Shown here in pieces: positions 25,849 to 34,919 of a stretch of DNA of 64,000 nucleotides. Made by a program: the position numbers and the translations under genes. Location of the stretch: NCBI RefSeq assembly GCF_014647475.1, contig NZ_BMPG01000002.1:62001-126000 (forward strand). The letters are read 5' to 3'. The stretch comes from Halocalculus aciditolerans (lineage in GTDB: Archaea; Halobacteriota; Halobacteria; Halobacteriales; Halobacteriaceae). Within the stretch, counting starts at the first letter, position 1. Every line of letters starts with the position of its first letter. The notes beneath the pieces were generated by a model. It was not told the origin of the DNA. It saw only the letters and a program-made list of their open reading frames with translations, and searched no databases.

Positions 25849-26829
25849 ATGAGTGACTCACGCATCCGGAGCCAGGACGAGCGGACGCGAGACGAGTCGG
25901 AAGACGAACGAGAATCAGCCGGTGAGGACCTCGTCTGCCCCGAGTGCGGCGGGAACCTCGCCGTCGACGAAGAGCGGGGAGAAACCGTCTGCACCGAGTG
26001 CGGCCTCGTCGTCGAAGAGAACGAAATCGACCGCGGCCCCGAGTGGCGCGCCTTCGACTCCGCCGAGAAAGACAAGAAGAGCAGAGTGGGAGCGCCGACG
26101 ACGAACATGATGCACGACAAGGGCCTCTCCACCAACATCGGCTGGCAGGACAAGGACGCCTACGGGAACTCCCTCTCCAGCCGCCAGCGCCAGAAGATGC
26201 AGCGCCTCCGCACGTGGAACGAGCGCTTCCGCACCCGCGACAGCAAGGAGCGCAACCTCAAGCAGGCGCTCGGCGAAATCGAGCGGATGGCGTCCGCGCT
26301 CGGCCTCCCGAAGAACGTTCGAGAGACCGCGTCCGTCATCTACCGCCGCGCGCTCGACGAGGATCTCCTCCCCGGCCGCAGCATCGAGGGCGTTGCCACG
26401 TCGGCGCTCTACGCCGCCGCGCGGCAGGCGAACACGCCGCGCTCGCTCGACGAAGTCGCGAACGTCTCCCGCGTCGAGAAAGACGAAATCGCCCGCACCT
26501 ACCGCTACGTCGTCCGCGAACTCGGCCTCGAAGTCGCGCCCGCCGACCCCGCGAGCTACGTCCCGCGCTTCTGCAGCGAACTCGAACTCACCGAGGAAGT
26601 ACAGCGACAGGCGCGCAGCCTCCTCGAATCCGCGAAACAGGCCGGCGTCACGAGCGGGAAGAGCCCTGTCGGCCTCGCCGCCGCCGCCGTCTACGCCGCC
26701 AGCCTCCTCACCAATCAGAAAGTCACGCAGCGCGAAGTCTCCGACGTCGCCAACATCAGCGAAGTCACCATCCGCAACCGCTACCACGAGCTCTTAGAGG
26801 CCGAGGGCTCCATCCCGATGGAAGCGTAA
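25849..26829 (+). CDS. tfb: transcription initiation factor TFB
   Basis: The archaeal TFIIB homologue that bridges TBP-bound promoters and RNA polymerase. 326 residues. The N-terminal zinc ribbon has Cys30, Cys33, Cys48 and Cys51 (CPEC...CTEC), then the B-finger/linker (GPEWRAFDSAEKDKKSRVGAP, typical of TFB) and two cyclin repeats (TASVIYRRALDEDLLPGRSIEGVATSALYAAARQ; SLLESAKQAGVTSGKSPVGLAAAAVYAASLL). Haloarchaea have many TFB paralogues that select different promoters; which one this is cannot be told. The N-terminal extension is short and charged. Confidence 0.95.
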   Translation: MSDSRIRSQDERTRDESEDERESAGEDLVCPECGGNLAVDEERGETVCTECGLVVEENEIDRGPEWRAFDSAEKDKKSRVGAPTTNMMHDKGLSTNIGWQDKDAYGNSLSSRQRQKMQRLRTWNERFRTRDSKERNLKQALGEIERMASALGLPKNVRETASVIYRRALDEDLLPGRSIEGVATSALYAAARQANTPRSLDEVANVSRVEKDEIARTYRYVVRELGLEVAPADPASYVPRFCSELELTEEVQRQARSLLESAKQAGVTSGKSPVGLAAAAVYAASLLTNQKVTQREVSDVANISEVTIRNRYHELLEAEGSIPMEA

Positions 26830-26856
26830 ATACGGCTCCTGGCCCTCCGGTCCGGT

Positions 26857-27321
26857 ATGGAGACGACGCGGCATTTTACGGCGACAGTCTACATCGTCAA
26901 CGATAGCGCCACCGCCCTCCACCACCACGAGAAGCTCGGGATTCGCGTGCCGCCCGGAGGGCACGTCGACCGCGACGAACTCCCCCACGAAGCGGGCCTG
27001 CGCGAGGTGCGCGAAGAAACCGGCCTCGATCCGACGCTCGTCGACGACACCGACCCCGTCGGCGCGCCGAACGGCGAGACGCTCCCGCGGCCGCGCCACC
27101 AGCTCCTCTACGACATCGACGTCGTCGACGGCCGCCCCGCCCACCAGCACATCGACCACGTCTACTACGCGCGCGTCGACTCCCGCGACGTCTCACCGGC
27201 TGCTGGCGAAGCGAGCGCTGACGCCTGGGACTGGTACACTCCAGAAGACCTCCGCGAGAGCGACCTCGACGCCGACACCCGCGCTATCGCCCTCGACGCC
27301 ATCGAGGCCTGCGAAAACTGA
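26857..27321 (+). CDS. Nudix hydrolase
   Basis: 154 residues. A full Nudix box GGHVDRDELPHEAGLREVREETGL is visible (residues about 34-57), which binds Mg2+ and hydrolyses a nucleoside diphosphate-linked substrate. A WYTPEDL segment near the end matches the family. Substrate is not inferable. It follows TFB by 27 bp in the same direction and may be co-transcribed. Confidence 0.88.
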   Translation: METTRHFTATVYIVNDSATALHHHEKLGIRVPPGGHVDRDELPHEAGLREVREETGLDPTLVDDTDPVGAPNGETLPRPRHQLLYDIDVVDGRPAHQHIDHVYYARVDSRDVSPAAGEASADAWDWYTPEDLRESDLDADTRAIALDAIEACEN

Positions 27322-28410
27322 TTAGCCGATTCGACTCTCGACGTACTTCGTGACGTGGTCGTCCATTCGTCGCTTGAAGCCGGCCTGCCGGGCGAGGCGG
27401 TCGAGTTCGCGGGCGACGAGGCTGCCGTACTGGACGGCGACCTTGTCGCGGTCGGCGACCCGGTCGGGGAGCCACCGTCGGGCGGCCCGTCGGAGGGCGA
27501 CTTTGCGTTCGTCGCCGTCGACGAGGAGTGAATCGGGCAGTTCGAGCGCGGCTCGGACGACTTCGTCGTGAAGGAGCGGAATCTCGGGGGTGACGCCGGC
27601 GGCGCGGAGCGCGCGGATATCGCGGTCGAGCTGGTCGGGGAGCGTGTGGAGGACTTCGCGCCGCGCGCCGCGGACGGTGTCGGCGTCGACGCGCGGGTCG
27701 TCCGGGGCTTTCGCGACTTTGGCGTAACCGCCGAAGAGCTCGTCCGCGCCCTGGCCGAGCGCGAGGCGGTCGAAGCCCTCTCTCTGAATGCGTTCGGCGA
27801 CGAGGTAGATGGGGAGGGCGATCTGAACGCTCATCGCGTCCGTCCGCCCGATGGCGCGCGCGACGACGGGGACCGCTCGCTCGACGTCCTCGACGGCGAG
27901 TTCGTGCACGGTGAGGTCGTCCGCTCGCCCCATCGCGGCGGCCGACTCGCGCGCGGCGTCGACGTCCCGACCGCCCTCGAAGCCGACGACGTGCAGCGGC
28001 GCGTCGCAGAACCGCGCGACGACCGCCGAATCCACGCCGCCGGAGAACGCCACGGCGAGGTCGTCGGCAGTCGAACCGACCGCGCCACAGGCGGATTCGA
28101 CGGCGTCGGCGACGGCGTCGACGGCCGCGGCGTCGTCCACGATGGGCTCAGGTTCGGGAAGCGTCCACGCGCGCTCGTGGTCGGTCGGCGTGCCGACGTG
28201 GCCGGCGGGGAACGGTTCGGGGTCGGCGAGCGCGTCGGCGTCGAACGCCCAGTCGTCGCCGTCGACGTAGAGCGGGACGCGACCGAGAACGTCGCGGACG
28301 AGACGCCCATCGGAAACTCTGCCGGCGTAGCCAGTGGTCCCCGGAAGCGCGTCGTGCTCGCGGAGGGCGCGCTCGACCGCCTCGCCGGACGCGCCGCGGA
28401 GGTCGGTCAT
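27322..28410 (-). CDS. asparagine synthase-like protein, synthetase domain only
   Basis: 362 residues. The ATP-pyrophosphatase loop SGGVDSAV (123-130) and the downstream GQGADELFGGY match the C-terminal half of AsnB. There is no N-terminal Cys2 glutaminase domain, only about 110 residues that resemble a degenerate glutaminase remnant (GRVPLYVDGDDWAFDADAL). It would therefore need free ammonia or another activator, or act on a different substrate such as a peptide or cofactor. The start at 28410 overlaps the stop of the PHP gene (TGATGA), so the pair are translated together. Confidence 0.8.
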   Translation of the reverse strand: MTDLRGASGEAVERALREHDALPGTTGYAGRVSDGRLVRDVLGRVPLYVDGDDWAFDADALADPEPFPAGHVGTPTDHERAWTLPEPEPIVDDAAAVDAVADAVESACGAVGSTADDLAVAFSGGVDSAVVARFCDAPLHVVGFEGGRDVDAARESAAAMGRADDLTVHELAVEDVERAVPVVARAIGRTDAMSVQIALPIYLVAERIQREGFDRLALGQGADELFGGYAKVAKAPDDPRVDADTVRGARREVLHTLPDQLDRDIRALRAAGVTPEIPLLHDEVVRAALELPDSLLVDGDERKVALRRAARRWLPDRVADRDKVAVQYGSLVARELDRLARQAGFKRRMDDHVTKYVESRIG

Positions 28411-29093
28411 CAGAAGAGGTCGTCGAGTCGGCCTCTGACGCGGCGTTTCGCGCCGCCCGCGGCCTGCCGGAAGCTGATGCGCCACGGCGTTCGCTTCCCG
28501 ACGACGCTCGTTCGGCCGTCGCGGATGGCGTCGAGGATACCCTGGACGCTCCGGTCGTCGGTGTCGACTTCGGTGACGGCTTGGCCGACCATCTCGGCGA
28601 TGTGGGCGTCGGAGCCGGCGGTGACGGGGAGGCCGCGGTCGCGGGCGAAGCGCTCGGCCTGCCGGTTCGCGCGGCCGGTGAGGAGTCGGGAGTTGTAGAT
28701 CTCGATGGCGTCGGCGGACGCGAGCTGGTCGCGGCCGACGTTCCGGGCGACGCCGCTCCGGGACTCCTGGAAGGGATGGGGGACGACGGCGATGCCGCCG
28801 GCGTCGCGGACGTGGTCGAGCGTCTCCGTGAACGGCCGGCCGGAGGGGACGGCCTTTTCGACGCCGATGGCGAGGACGTGCCCGGCGGCGCAGGTCACCT
28901 CCATCCCCGGAATGCCGACGAGGCCGTAGTCGTCGGCCATCGCGGCGGCCTCCTCGCTCGCGTCGAACTCGTCGTGGTCGGTGACACAGAGCGCGTCCAG
29001 ACCGACGGCTGCGGCCTGCTCCAGCAGCATCTCCACCGGGTCGCGGCCGTCGTGAGAGAGCGCGGAGTGCGCGTGTAACTCGACCGATAGCAC
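28410..29093 (-). CDS. PHP-domain phosphoesterase
   Basis: 227 residues, starting GTG. The PHP metal motifs are present: ELHAHSALSHDG (His-x-His), VTDHDEFDA, PGMEVTCAAGHVLAIG, PHPFQ and SDAH. Such stand-alone proteins act as phosphatases or nucleotide/ribonucleotide phosphoesterases. It is paralogous to the protein at 49079, sharing the GLDA..VTDHD.FD/ID, DYGL.GIPG.EV and HPFQ..R.GV segments. It is translationally coupled to the asparagine-synthase-like gene. Confidence 0.85.
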   Translation of the reverse strand: MLSVELHAHSALSHDGRDPVEMLLEQAAAVGLDALCVTDHDEFDASEEAAAMADDYGLVGIPGMEVTCAAGHVLAIGVEKAVPSGRPFTETLDHVRDAGGIAVVPHPFQESRSGVARNVGRDQLASADAIEIYNSRLLTGRANRQAERFARDRGLPVTAGSDAHIAEMVGQAVTEVDTDDRSVQGILDAIRDGRTSVVGKRTPWRISFRQAAGGAKRRVRGRLDDLF

Positions 29094-29183
29094 GCGTCAG
29101 CGTAGTCGACCGGACGGCAAAAATCGTCCGGTTCCCCGGCCTGAACGCCTACTTCTAAGGAACCGCCGGCGAAAGAGTCGGCT

Positions 29184-29951
29184 ATGTCCGATTTCGCGGA
29201 CCGACTGCGCGTGCTCGAACCCGTCGCGGGCGGCTGGGTATCCGTCGGCCACCCGGTCGTCGCGGAACTCCTCGCCGAACAGGAGTTCGACTTCCTCGTG
29301 CTCGACGGCGAGCACAGCGAGAACAGCATCGAGTCGCTCGCCGCGATGGTGCGCGCCGTCGACGCCGCCGACGGCGACACGGAGGCGCTCGTCCGCGTCC
29401 CCGCCGCCGACCCCATCGCCGTGAAGCGCGTGCTCGACCTCGGCCCCGCCGGCGTCATCGTCCCCGCCGTCGACACCCCCGAGGAGGCCGCGGCGATGGT
29501 GGACGCCGCCGCCTACCCGCCCGAGGGCGTGCGCGGCGTCGCCGGCACTCGTCCCTCCGGCTACGGCGCGTCCCTGGACGAATACTACACTCGGGCGAAC
29601 GCCGACACGCTCGTCATCGTCCAGATAGAGACGGCGTCCGCCGTCGAGTGCGTCCACGACATCGCCGCCGTCGAAGGACTGGACGGCCTCTTCATCGGCC
29701 CCGCCGACCTCTCCGCGCAGCTCGGCGTCTTCGGCGAGTTCGACTCCGAGACCTTCCGCGACGCCACCGACCGCATCGCCGACGCGGCGAACGACGCCGA
29801 CAAACCCCTCGGGACGCTCGCGACGAGCCGGGAGACCGTCGAGTCCCGCTGGGAGTGGGGCGTCGACTTCCTCGCCGTCGGCACGGATACGAACTACCTC
29901 GCGGACGCCGCAGCCGACTACCTCGACGCCTACGAGGACGCCCGCACCTGA
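29184..29951 (+). CDS. HpcH/HpaI-type class II aldolase
   Basis: 255 residues with a TIM-barrel: FDFLVLDGEHSENSIESL, LVRVPAADPIAVKRVLDLGPAGVIVPAVDTPEEA, VQIETASAVE, and LFIGPADLSAQLGVFGEF. These contain the divalent metal-binding Glu/Asp residues of the family (IETASAVE and GPADLS). Members cleave 2-keto-3-deoxy acids to pyruvate plus an aldehyde; the substrate here is unknown. Confidence 0.88.
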   Translation: MSDFADRLRVLEPVAGGWVSVGHPVVAELLAEQEFDFLVLDGEHSENSIESLAAMVRAVDAADGDTEALVRVPAADPIAVKRVLDLGPAGVIVPAVDTPEEAAAMVDAAAYPPEGVRGVAGTRPSGYGASLDEYYTRANADTLVIVQIETASAVECVHDIAAVEGLDGLFIGPADLSAQLGVFGEFDSETFRDATDRIADAANDADKPLGTLATSRETVESRWEWGVDFLAVGTDTNYLADAAADYLDAYEDART

Positions 29952-29997
29952 CTCGTCGGCGGAAAGACCAATACCGCGGCCGCCACAACCCGCGTGT

Positions 29998-30036
29998 ATG
30001 ATGTGGAGTCACGACGCCGAACGGAGGGAGGCGTAG
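29998..30036 (+). other. candidate 12-codon leader ORF
   Basis: Starts ATGATG and reads MMWSHDAERREA followed by TAG. A TATA-like AATACC lies about 26 nt before its ATG, so a leaderless transcript would begin on this ORF. The stop codon shares its last base with the GTG at 30036 of the membrane protein gene. Expression is not proven; it may be a chance ORF. Confidence 0.3.
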
Positions 30037-30332
30037 TGGCGGCGCTCTCGCTCGTGTTGCTCTCGCTCCTTCAGGCGCTCTTGCTCGCGGGAGCGACCGT
30101 GCTGATGACGGTGGCCGCGTGGGGGTACGCCGGCACGCCGTGGGGCCGCGTGCTCGAACCGCTCCCGGTCGCCATCGCCTTCTTCGCGGTGACGACCGGC
30201 CTCACCGCAATCAGGTTCGACACCTACGTCTCGCTCCCGTGGGTGCCGGTCCTCTGGGCGGTCCCGGTCGTCTGCGCCGCGCTCGCCGCGTACCGGTTCG
30301 TCCACGCGACGATGCGGGGTGAAGTGCTGTGA
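30036..30332 (+). CDS. membrane protein, first of a three-gene operon
   Basis: About 98 residues with three to four hydrophobic segments (LSLVLLSLLQALLLAGATVL, PLPVAIAFFAVTTGL, VPVLWAVPVVCAALAAY). The GTG at 30036 is chosen because it overlaps the 12-codon ORF; a longer frame from a GTG at 29994 is possible. It overlaps the next membrane-protein gene by 4 nt. No family is recognised. Together with the following DUF7504-like gene it may form a membrane-linked signalling unit. Confidence 0.55.
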   Translation: MAALSLVLLSLLQALLLAGATVLMTVAAWGYAGTPWGRVLEPLPVAIAFFAVTTGLTAIRFDTYVSLPWVPVLWAVPVVCAALAAYRFVHATMRGEVL

Positions 30333-30697
30333 ACGCGGTCGAACTGGCGTTCGCCGCGCTGTTCGCCCTCGAAACGCTCGTGCTCGTCGTAGCGACGGCG
30401 GCTATCGCGGGCGTGCTCGTCCGTGAGGGATGGGCGGTCGTGTACGCGCGCGGCGTTCGACTCCTCCTCGCGACGCTCGTCTTCCTCGCCGCCGGCGCGG
30501 TGCTGGACGCGGCGGTGCGAGCGGGCGTGCTCGGTCTCGCGGCGAAGTACGCGGCCTACGTCTCGTTCACGGTGGCGAGCGCGACGGTGTTCGGCGCGTC
30601 GTGGTGTTTCGCCCGCGACTTCATCGTCTTCGGGGAGCGCGAACCGCCGGTCGTGGACGTCGACGAAGAGGACATCGGGGGGTTCGAGGATGCCTGA
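30329..30697 (+). CDS. membrane protein, second of the operon
   Basis: 122 residues, GTG start, with about four transmembrane helices and a C-terminal acidic tail (PPVVDVDEEDIGGFEDA). It overlaps its neighbours on both sides (4 nt and 8 nt). The pattern resembles small haloarchaeal membrane proteins that accompany DUF7504-type signalling proteins; exact function unknown. Confidence 0.6.
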   Translation: MNAVELAFAALFALETLVLVVATAAIAGVLVREGWAVVYARGVRLLLATLVFLAAGAVLDAAVRAGVLGLAAKYAAYVSFTVASATVFGASWCFARDFIVFGEREPPVVDVDEEDIGGFEDA

Positions 30698-31235
30698 GCG
30701 ACCCGCGCGCGTGGACGGCGGCCGGTCGGTCGACGCCCTCGACGCGGGGACGCAGGCGCTCTTCTACCGGAGCGGTGCGCAGGTGTCGTTCGACTTCCTC
30801 CCGGACGCGGCGTTCGAGAACCTCCTCGTCGTCTCGACGACCGCGCTCCCGAGTCGCATCGAGCGCGCCGTCGACGAGTGCGGCGCGGACCCCGCTCGGG
30901 TCGGCGTCGTCCCCGTCACGGGGTCGACGGTCGCCTACGACGGTCCGCTCTGGGTGGCGAAGCGCACCGCGCCGAGCGACCTGACGGGCGTCAGCATCCG
31001 GCTCTCGGAGGCGCTCCGGCACGTCCGCCCGGGCCGCGGCTGGGTGGTGTTCGACAACGTGACGACGCTCTTCATGTACGCGCAGACGGACCGCGTCATC
31101 CGCTTCCTCGAGACCGTGGTCGAGGCGGTGCGCGAACGCGGCGGTCGCGGCGTCTACGTCGCCCTCCCCGGTGCGCTCGCCCCGGAGAGCCGCGAGCGCC
31201 TGGAGGACATCGTCGACGTCGCCCTCACCGAGTAG
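30690..31235 (+). CDS. RecA/KaiC-like signalling protein (DUF7504-like)
   Basis: 181 residues, overlapping the upstream gene by 8 nt. Sequence features of the RecA-like KaiC C-terminal fold are visible: ENLLVVSTTALPSRIERAV, VSIRLSEALRHVRPGRGWVVFDNVTTLFMYAQTDRVIRFLETVVEAV, where VVFDNVTTL occupies the Walker B position. No Walker A loop is found, so ATP binding is doubtful. DUF7504 proteins are widespread in haloarchaea and often near signal transduction genes. Here it is coupled to two membrane proteins. Confidence 0.65.
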   Translation: MPERPARVDGGRSVDALDAGTQALFYRSGAQVSFDFLPDAAFENLLVVSTTALPSRIERAVDECGADPARVGVVPVTGSTVAYDGPLWVAKRTAPSDLTGVSIRLSEALRHVRPGRGWVVFDNVTTLFMYAQTDRVIRFLETVVEAVRERGGRGVYVALPGALAPESRERLEDIVDVALTE

Positions 31236-31289
31236 TCACAAAGGTGCACATGGAAACGCATTAATCCGGGGGAAGGCACATACTCGTGT

Positions 31290-33401
31290 ATGCCGCTCGC
31301 CGACGCCGACCGCGACCTCGTCGAAGCCGAACTCGGCCGCGCGCCCTCCCGCGCCGAGGACGCCCTGTTCGAGAACCTCTGGAGCGAACACTGCGCCTAT
31401 CGCTCCTCGCGCCCCCTCCTCTCCGCGTTCGACAGCGAGGGCGAACAGGTCGTCGTCGGCCCCGGCGACGACGCCGCCGTCCTCGCGCTCGACGACGAGT
31501 GGTGTGTCACCTTCGGCGTCGAGTCCCACAACCACCCGTCCTACGTCGACCCCTACGACGGCGCGGCCACCGGCGTCGGCGGCATCGTCCGCGACACCCT
31601 CTCGATGGGCGCGTACCCCATCGCGCTCGCCGACTCGCTCTACTTCGGCGACTTCGACGCCGAGCACTCTCGCTACCTCCTCGACGGCGTCGTGGAGGGA
31701 ATCGGCGACTACGGGAACGCCATCGGGGTTCCGACTGTCACGGGCTCGACGCAGTTCCACGAACAGTACGAGGGGAACCCGCTCGTGAACGTTGCCTGCG
31801 TCGGCCTCCTCCCCCGGGAGCGCGTCGTCACCGCGGAAGCCCAGGAGCCGGGAAACAGACTCGTGCTCGTCGGGAACAGCACTGGGCGAGACGGCCTCGG
31901 CGGCGCGTCCTTCGCGAGCGAAGACCTCGCCGAGGACGCCGAGACCGAAGACCGCCCCGCGGTGCAGGTCGGCGACCCGTACACTGAGAAGCTGCTCGTC
32001 GAGGCGAACGAGGAGCTCGTCGACGGCGGCCTCGTGGAGTCGGCGCGCGACCTCGGCGCGGCCGGCCTCGGCGGCGCGTCCTGCGAACTCGTCGCGAAAG
32101 GCGGCCTCGGCTGCGAGATTGCACTCGAGGACGTCCACCAGCGCGAACCCGGCATGAACGCGATGGAGATCCTCCTCGCCGAATCCCAAGAGCGCATGGT
32201 CTACGAGGTCGCGCCCGGGAACCTCGACGCCGTCGAGGCAATCGCCGAGAAGTACGACCTCGGCTGCTCCGTCATCGGCGACCTCACCGGCTCCGGCCGG
32301 TACGTCGCGACCTTCGACGGCGAGACCGTCGTCGACGTCCCCGCCGAGTTCGCGGCGGACGGCGCGCCGATGAACGACCTCGACGCCGTCGAACCGCCCG
32401 CGCCCGAGACCGACCTCCCGGACGTTGCGCTCGCGGACGCCGCCGACGCCGTTCTCGCCGACCCGAACACGGCCGATAAGTCGTGGGTGTTCCGCCAGTA
32501 CGACCACGAAGTCGGCGTCCGCACGAGCGAGGGTCCCGGCGAGGACTCGGCGCTCCTCGCGATTCGCGAGACCGGCCAGGGACTCGCGCTCTCGGCGGGC
32601 ACGAACCCCTACTGGACGGCCGTCGACCCCTACGGCGGCGCGTACGCCACCGCCGTCGAGAACGCCACGAACCTCGCCGCCGTCGGTGCGGAACCCCTCG
32701 CCGCCGTCGACTGCCTCAACGGCGGCAACCCCGAGAATCCCGACGTCTACGGGGGCTTCAAGGCTATCGTCGACGGCCTCGCCACCGGCTGCCGCGACCT
32801 CGATACCCCCGTCGTCGGCGGGAACGTCAGCCTCTACAACGACTCCGTGACGGGTGCGATTCCGCCGACGCCGACGCTCGCGATGCTCGGCGTCCGAGAC
32901 GGCTACGACGCCCCCGGGACCGGCCTCGACGCCGAAGACGCCGCGCTCGTCCTCGTCGGCGGCCACGACGACGAACTCGGCGGCTCCGCCTACCTCGCGA
33001 ACCACGACGGCTCGGACGTCCTCCCCGTCGTCACCGACGCGGCCGCGCGCGTCGACGCCGTCCGCGACGCCGCGCGGGACGACGCGACGCTCGCCGTCCA
33101 CGATGTCAGCGACGGCGGCCTCCTCGTCGCGCTCGCCGAGATGGTCGTCGACGGCGACGCCGACGCCGGCGTCGACGCGTCTCTCCCCTCGCGGGCCGCG
33201 CTCTTCAGCGAAGCCCCCGGCCGCGCCGTCGTCCAGACCACCGACCCCGACGCCCTCGCCGACCTCGGCGTCGACGTCGAGGTCATCGGCGAAACCACCG
33301 CGGACGGCACGCTCACCGTCGACGTCGCCGGCGACACCCTCGACTACACGCGCGACCTCCTCCGCGAGAAACGCGACGTCCTCGAACCTGCGCTCGACTA
33401 A
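31290..33401 (+). CDS. purL: phosphoribosylformylglycinamidine synthase subunit PurL
   Basis: Large catalytic subunit of FGAM synthase in purine synthesis; works with PurQ and PurS, not present here. 703 residues, with the archaeal small-PurL layout. Motifs include ENLWSEHCAYRSSRPLL, FGVESHNHPSYVDPYDGAATGVGGIVRD, DAMGA-like TLSMGAYPIAL, DLGAAGLGGASCELV and VHDVSDGGLLVALAEM. A TATA-like ATTAAT lies about 28 nt upstream. Its TAA overlaps the end of the convergent small membrane protein gene. Confidence 0.95.
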   Translation: MPLADADRDLVEAELGRAPSRAEDALFENLWSEHCAYRSSRPLLSAFDSEGEQVVVGPGDDAAVLALDDEWCVTFGVESHNHPSYVDPYDGAATGVGGIVRDTLSMGAYPIALADSLYFGDFDAEHSRYLLDGVVEGIGDYGNAIGVPTVTGSTQFHEQYEGNPLVNVACVGLLPRERVVTAEAQEPGNRLVLVGNSTGRDGLGGASFASEDLAEDAETEDRPAVQVGDPYTEKLLVEANEELVDGGLVESARDLGAAGLGGASCELVAKGGLGCEIALEDVHQREPGMNAMEILLAESQERMVYEVAPGNLDAVEAIAEKYDLGCSVIGDLTGSGRYVATFDGETVVDVPAEFAADGAPMNDLDAVEPPAPETDLPDVALADAADAVLADPNTADKSWVFRQYDHEVGVRTSEGPGEDSALLAIRETGQGLALSAGTNPYWTAVDPYGGAYATAVENATNLAAVGAEPLAAVDCLNGGNPENPDVYGGFKAIVDGLATGCRDLDTPVVGGNVSLYNDSVTGAIPPTPTLAMLGVRDGYDAPGTGLDAEDAALVLVGGHDDELGGSAYLANHDGSDVLPVVTDAAARVDAVRDAARDDATLAVHDVSDGGLLVALAEMVVDGDADAGVDASLPSRAALFSEAPGRAVVQTTDPDALADLGVDVEVIGETTADGTLTVDVAGDTLDYTRDLLREKRDVLEPALD

Positions 33402-33586
33402 AGCAAGAAGGGCAGGCCGTACGCCACCGCGACGCCGACGACGAGGACGAGCAGGCCGAGACCGACCTGCCGCGACGTGTACGCCTGCTGCGGCGCGGTC
33501 GTCCGCCCCACGTGCTTCGGCTCGGTTTCTTCTACGTTGTCCGCCTCCGCTCCGTTTTCGTCGGCGTCGTCCGGTGTGTCGCCCAT
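33398..33586 (-). CDS. small single-TM protein (DUF7550-like)
   Basis: 62 residues: an acidic, disordered N-terminal half (MGDTPDDADENGAEADN), an amphipathic linker containing YTSRQVGLG, then one transmembrane helix (LLVLVVGVAVAYGLPFLL) at the very end. Small tail-anchored proteins of this layout are common in haloarchaea; function unknown. Stop codon overlaps purL's TAA. Confidence 0.6.
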   Translation of the reverse strand: MGDTPDDADENGAEADNVEETEPKHVGRTTAPQQAYTSRQVGLGLLVLVVGVAVAYGLPFLL

Positions 33587-33672
33587 ACTCGCCTCCTCGT
33601 TCGGCGGCGACTTCTGTGTTCTCCTCTCCGCCGACGAAACGCTGAAACGGCGACCCCGCGAACGCTCACGTA

Positions 33673-34485
33673 GTGACTCTCACGAAGCGCATCATCCCGT
33701 GTATCGACGTCGACCTCGACGAGGACGGGAACGCCGCGGTCTACACGGGCGTGAACTTCGAGGACCTCGAATACACCGGGGACCCCGTGGAGATGGCGAA
33801 GCGGTACAACGAGTCGGGCGCGGACGAGTTCGTCTTCCTCGACATCACGGCGAGCGCCGACGGCCGCGACACCATGCTCGACACCGTCTCCGCCGTCGCC
33901 GACGAGATCTTCATCCCGCTCACCGTCGGCGGCGGCATCCGCACGCGCGAGGACGTGAAGGAGACGCTGCGCGCCGGCGCGGACAAAGTCTCGATGAACA
34001 CGGCCGCGCTGGAGAACCCCGAACTCATCACCGCGGGCGCGCAGTCCTTCGGGAACCAGTGCATGGTCGTTTCCGTCGACGCCCGCCGCCGCTTCGACGA
34101 GGACGGCGAATACTACCGGGCGGTCGACGGCGAATCCTGCTGGTTCGAATGCACCGTCAAGGGCGGCCGGGAAGGGACCGGCGTCGACGTCGTCGAGTGG
34201 GTGCAGGAGGCAGAGGAGCGCGGCGCGGGCGAACTCTTCATCAACTCGATCGACAAGGACGGCACCCGCGACGGCTACGACATCCCGCTCATCGACGCCG
34301 TCTGCGACCACACCACGACGCCCGTCATCGCCTCCTCCGGCTGCGGCGAACCCCAGCACATGCTCGACGCCTTCGAAGCCGGCGCGACCGCAGCGCTCGC
34401 CGCCTCCATCTTCCACGAAGGGAACTACACTATCCGCGAAGTCAAAGAGTACCTCGACGACCACGGCGTCGACGTCCGCCTCTAG
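33673..34485 (+). CDS. hisF: imidazole glycerol phosphate synthase subunit HisF
   Basis: Cyclase half of IGP synthase in histidine synthesis. 270 residues, GTG start, TIM barrel with the two catalytic Asp in [12 protein letters not shown] and [10 protein letters not shown], the phosphate-binding loops [11 protein letters not shown] and [13 protein letters not shown]. Slight acidic insertion near residue 140. The partner hisH and the rest of the his genes are not in the window. Confidence 0.95.
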   Translation: MTLTKRIIPCIDVDLDEDGNAAVYTGVNFEDLEYTGDPVEMAKRYNESGADEFVFLDITASADGRDTMLDTVSAVADEIFIPLTVGGGIRTREDVKETLRAGADKVSMNTAALENPELITAGAQSFGNQCMVVSVDARRRFDEDGEYYRAVDGESCWFECTVKGGREGTGVDVVEWVQEAEERGAGELFINSIDKDGTRDGYDIPLIDAVCDHTTTPVIASSGCGEPQHMLDAFEAGATAALAASIFHEGNYTIREVKEYLDDHGVDVRL

Positions 34486-34527
34486 AAACGAACCCGCTGT
34501 CTCCGGCGTCGACGCATCGAGACGTGT

Positions 34528-34812
34528 CTACGCGGCGTCTTGGAAGGCGGTGCGGAAGGTGTCGAGCTGTTCGTTGACGCGTTCCGCGCCGAGGCGGAGG
34601 GCGTCGAGGGGGTCGGTGCCGTCGACGGTCTTGATGGAGAGAATCGGTTCGGTCTGACCGCCGGACTGCTCGGGGTTCATGTCGTAGGTCGCGGCGTCGA
34701 CCTCGTCGAGTTCGAGCAGCGCGCCCTTCAGGACGTTCATGAAGGTGTGGTCCTCGCCGCCGATCTCGATTTCGAGTTCCTCCTCGGTTCGTTCGATGAC
34801 CCGCAGGTCCAT
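34528..34812 (-). CDS. rpoL: DNA-directed RNA polymerase subunit L
   Basis: 94 residues, homologous to the C-terminal part of eukaryotic RPB11/AC19. [49 protein letters not shown] is the conserved N-terminal beta-helix; the end [25 protein letters not shown] follows the family. It pairs with subunit D in the assembly platform of archaeal RNAP. Start at 34812 is fixed by family alignment, not by the longer frame that runs antisense to the next gene. Confidence 0.93.
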   Translation of the reverse strand: MDLRVIERTEEELEIEIGGEDHTFMNVLKGALLELDEVDAATYDMNPEQSGGQTEPILSIKTVDGTDPLDALRLGAERVNEQLDTFRTAFQDAA

Positions 34813-34919
34813 ACCGGGATAGTGGGCGCTGAACGGTTTCAACCTTGCCTTTCCCGGAGGTTGCGGGCGGCGACGGCCGAACCCACACGTATTTTTCGGT
34901 CGGCCTAAAATACTGGGGT

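Noticed and set aside
27322-28410. Classic glutamine-dependent asparagine synthetase
   Set aside because: No N-terminal Cys2 and the glutaminase half is missing, so only the synthetase-domain call is justified.
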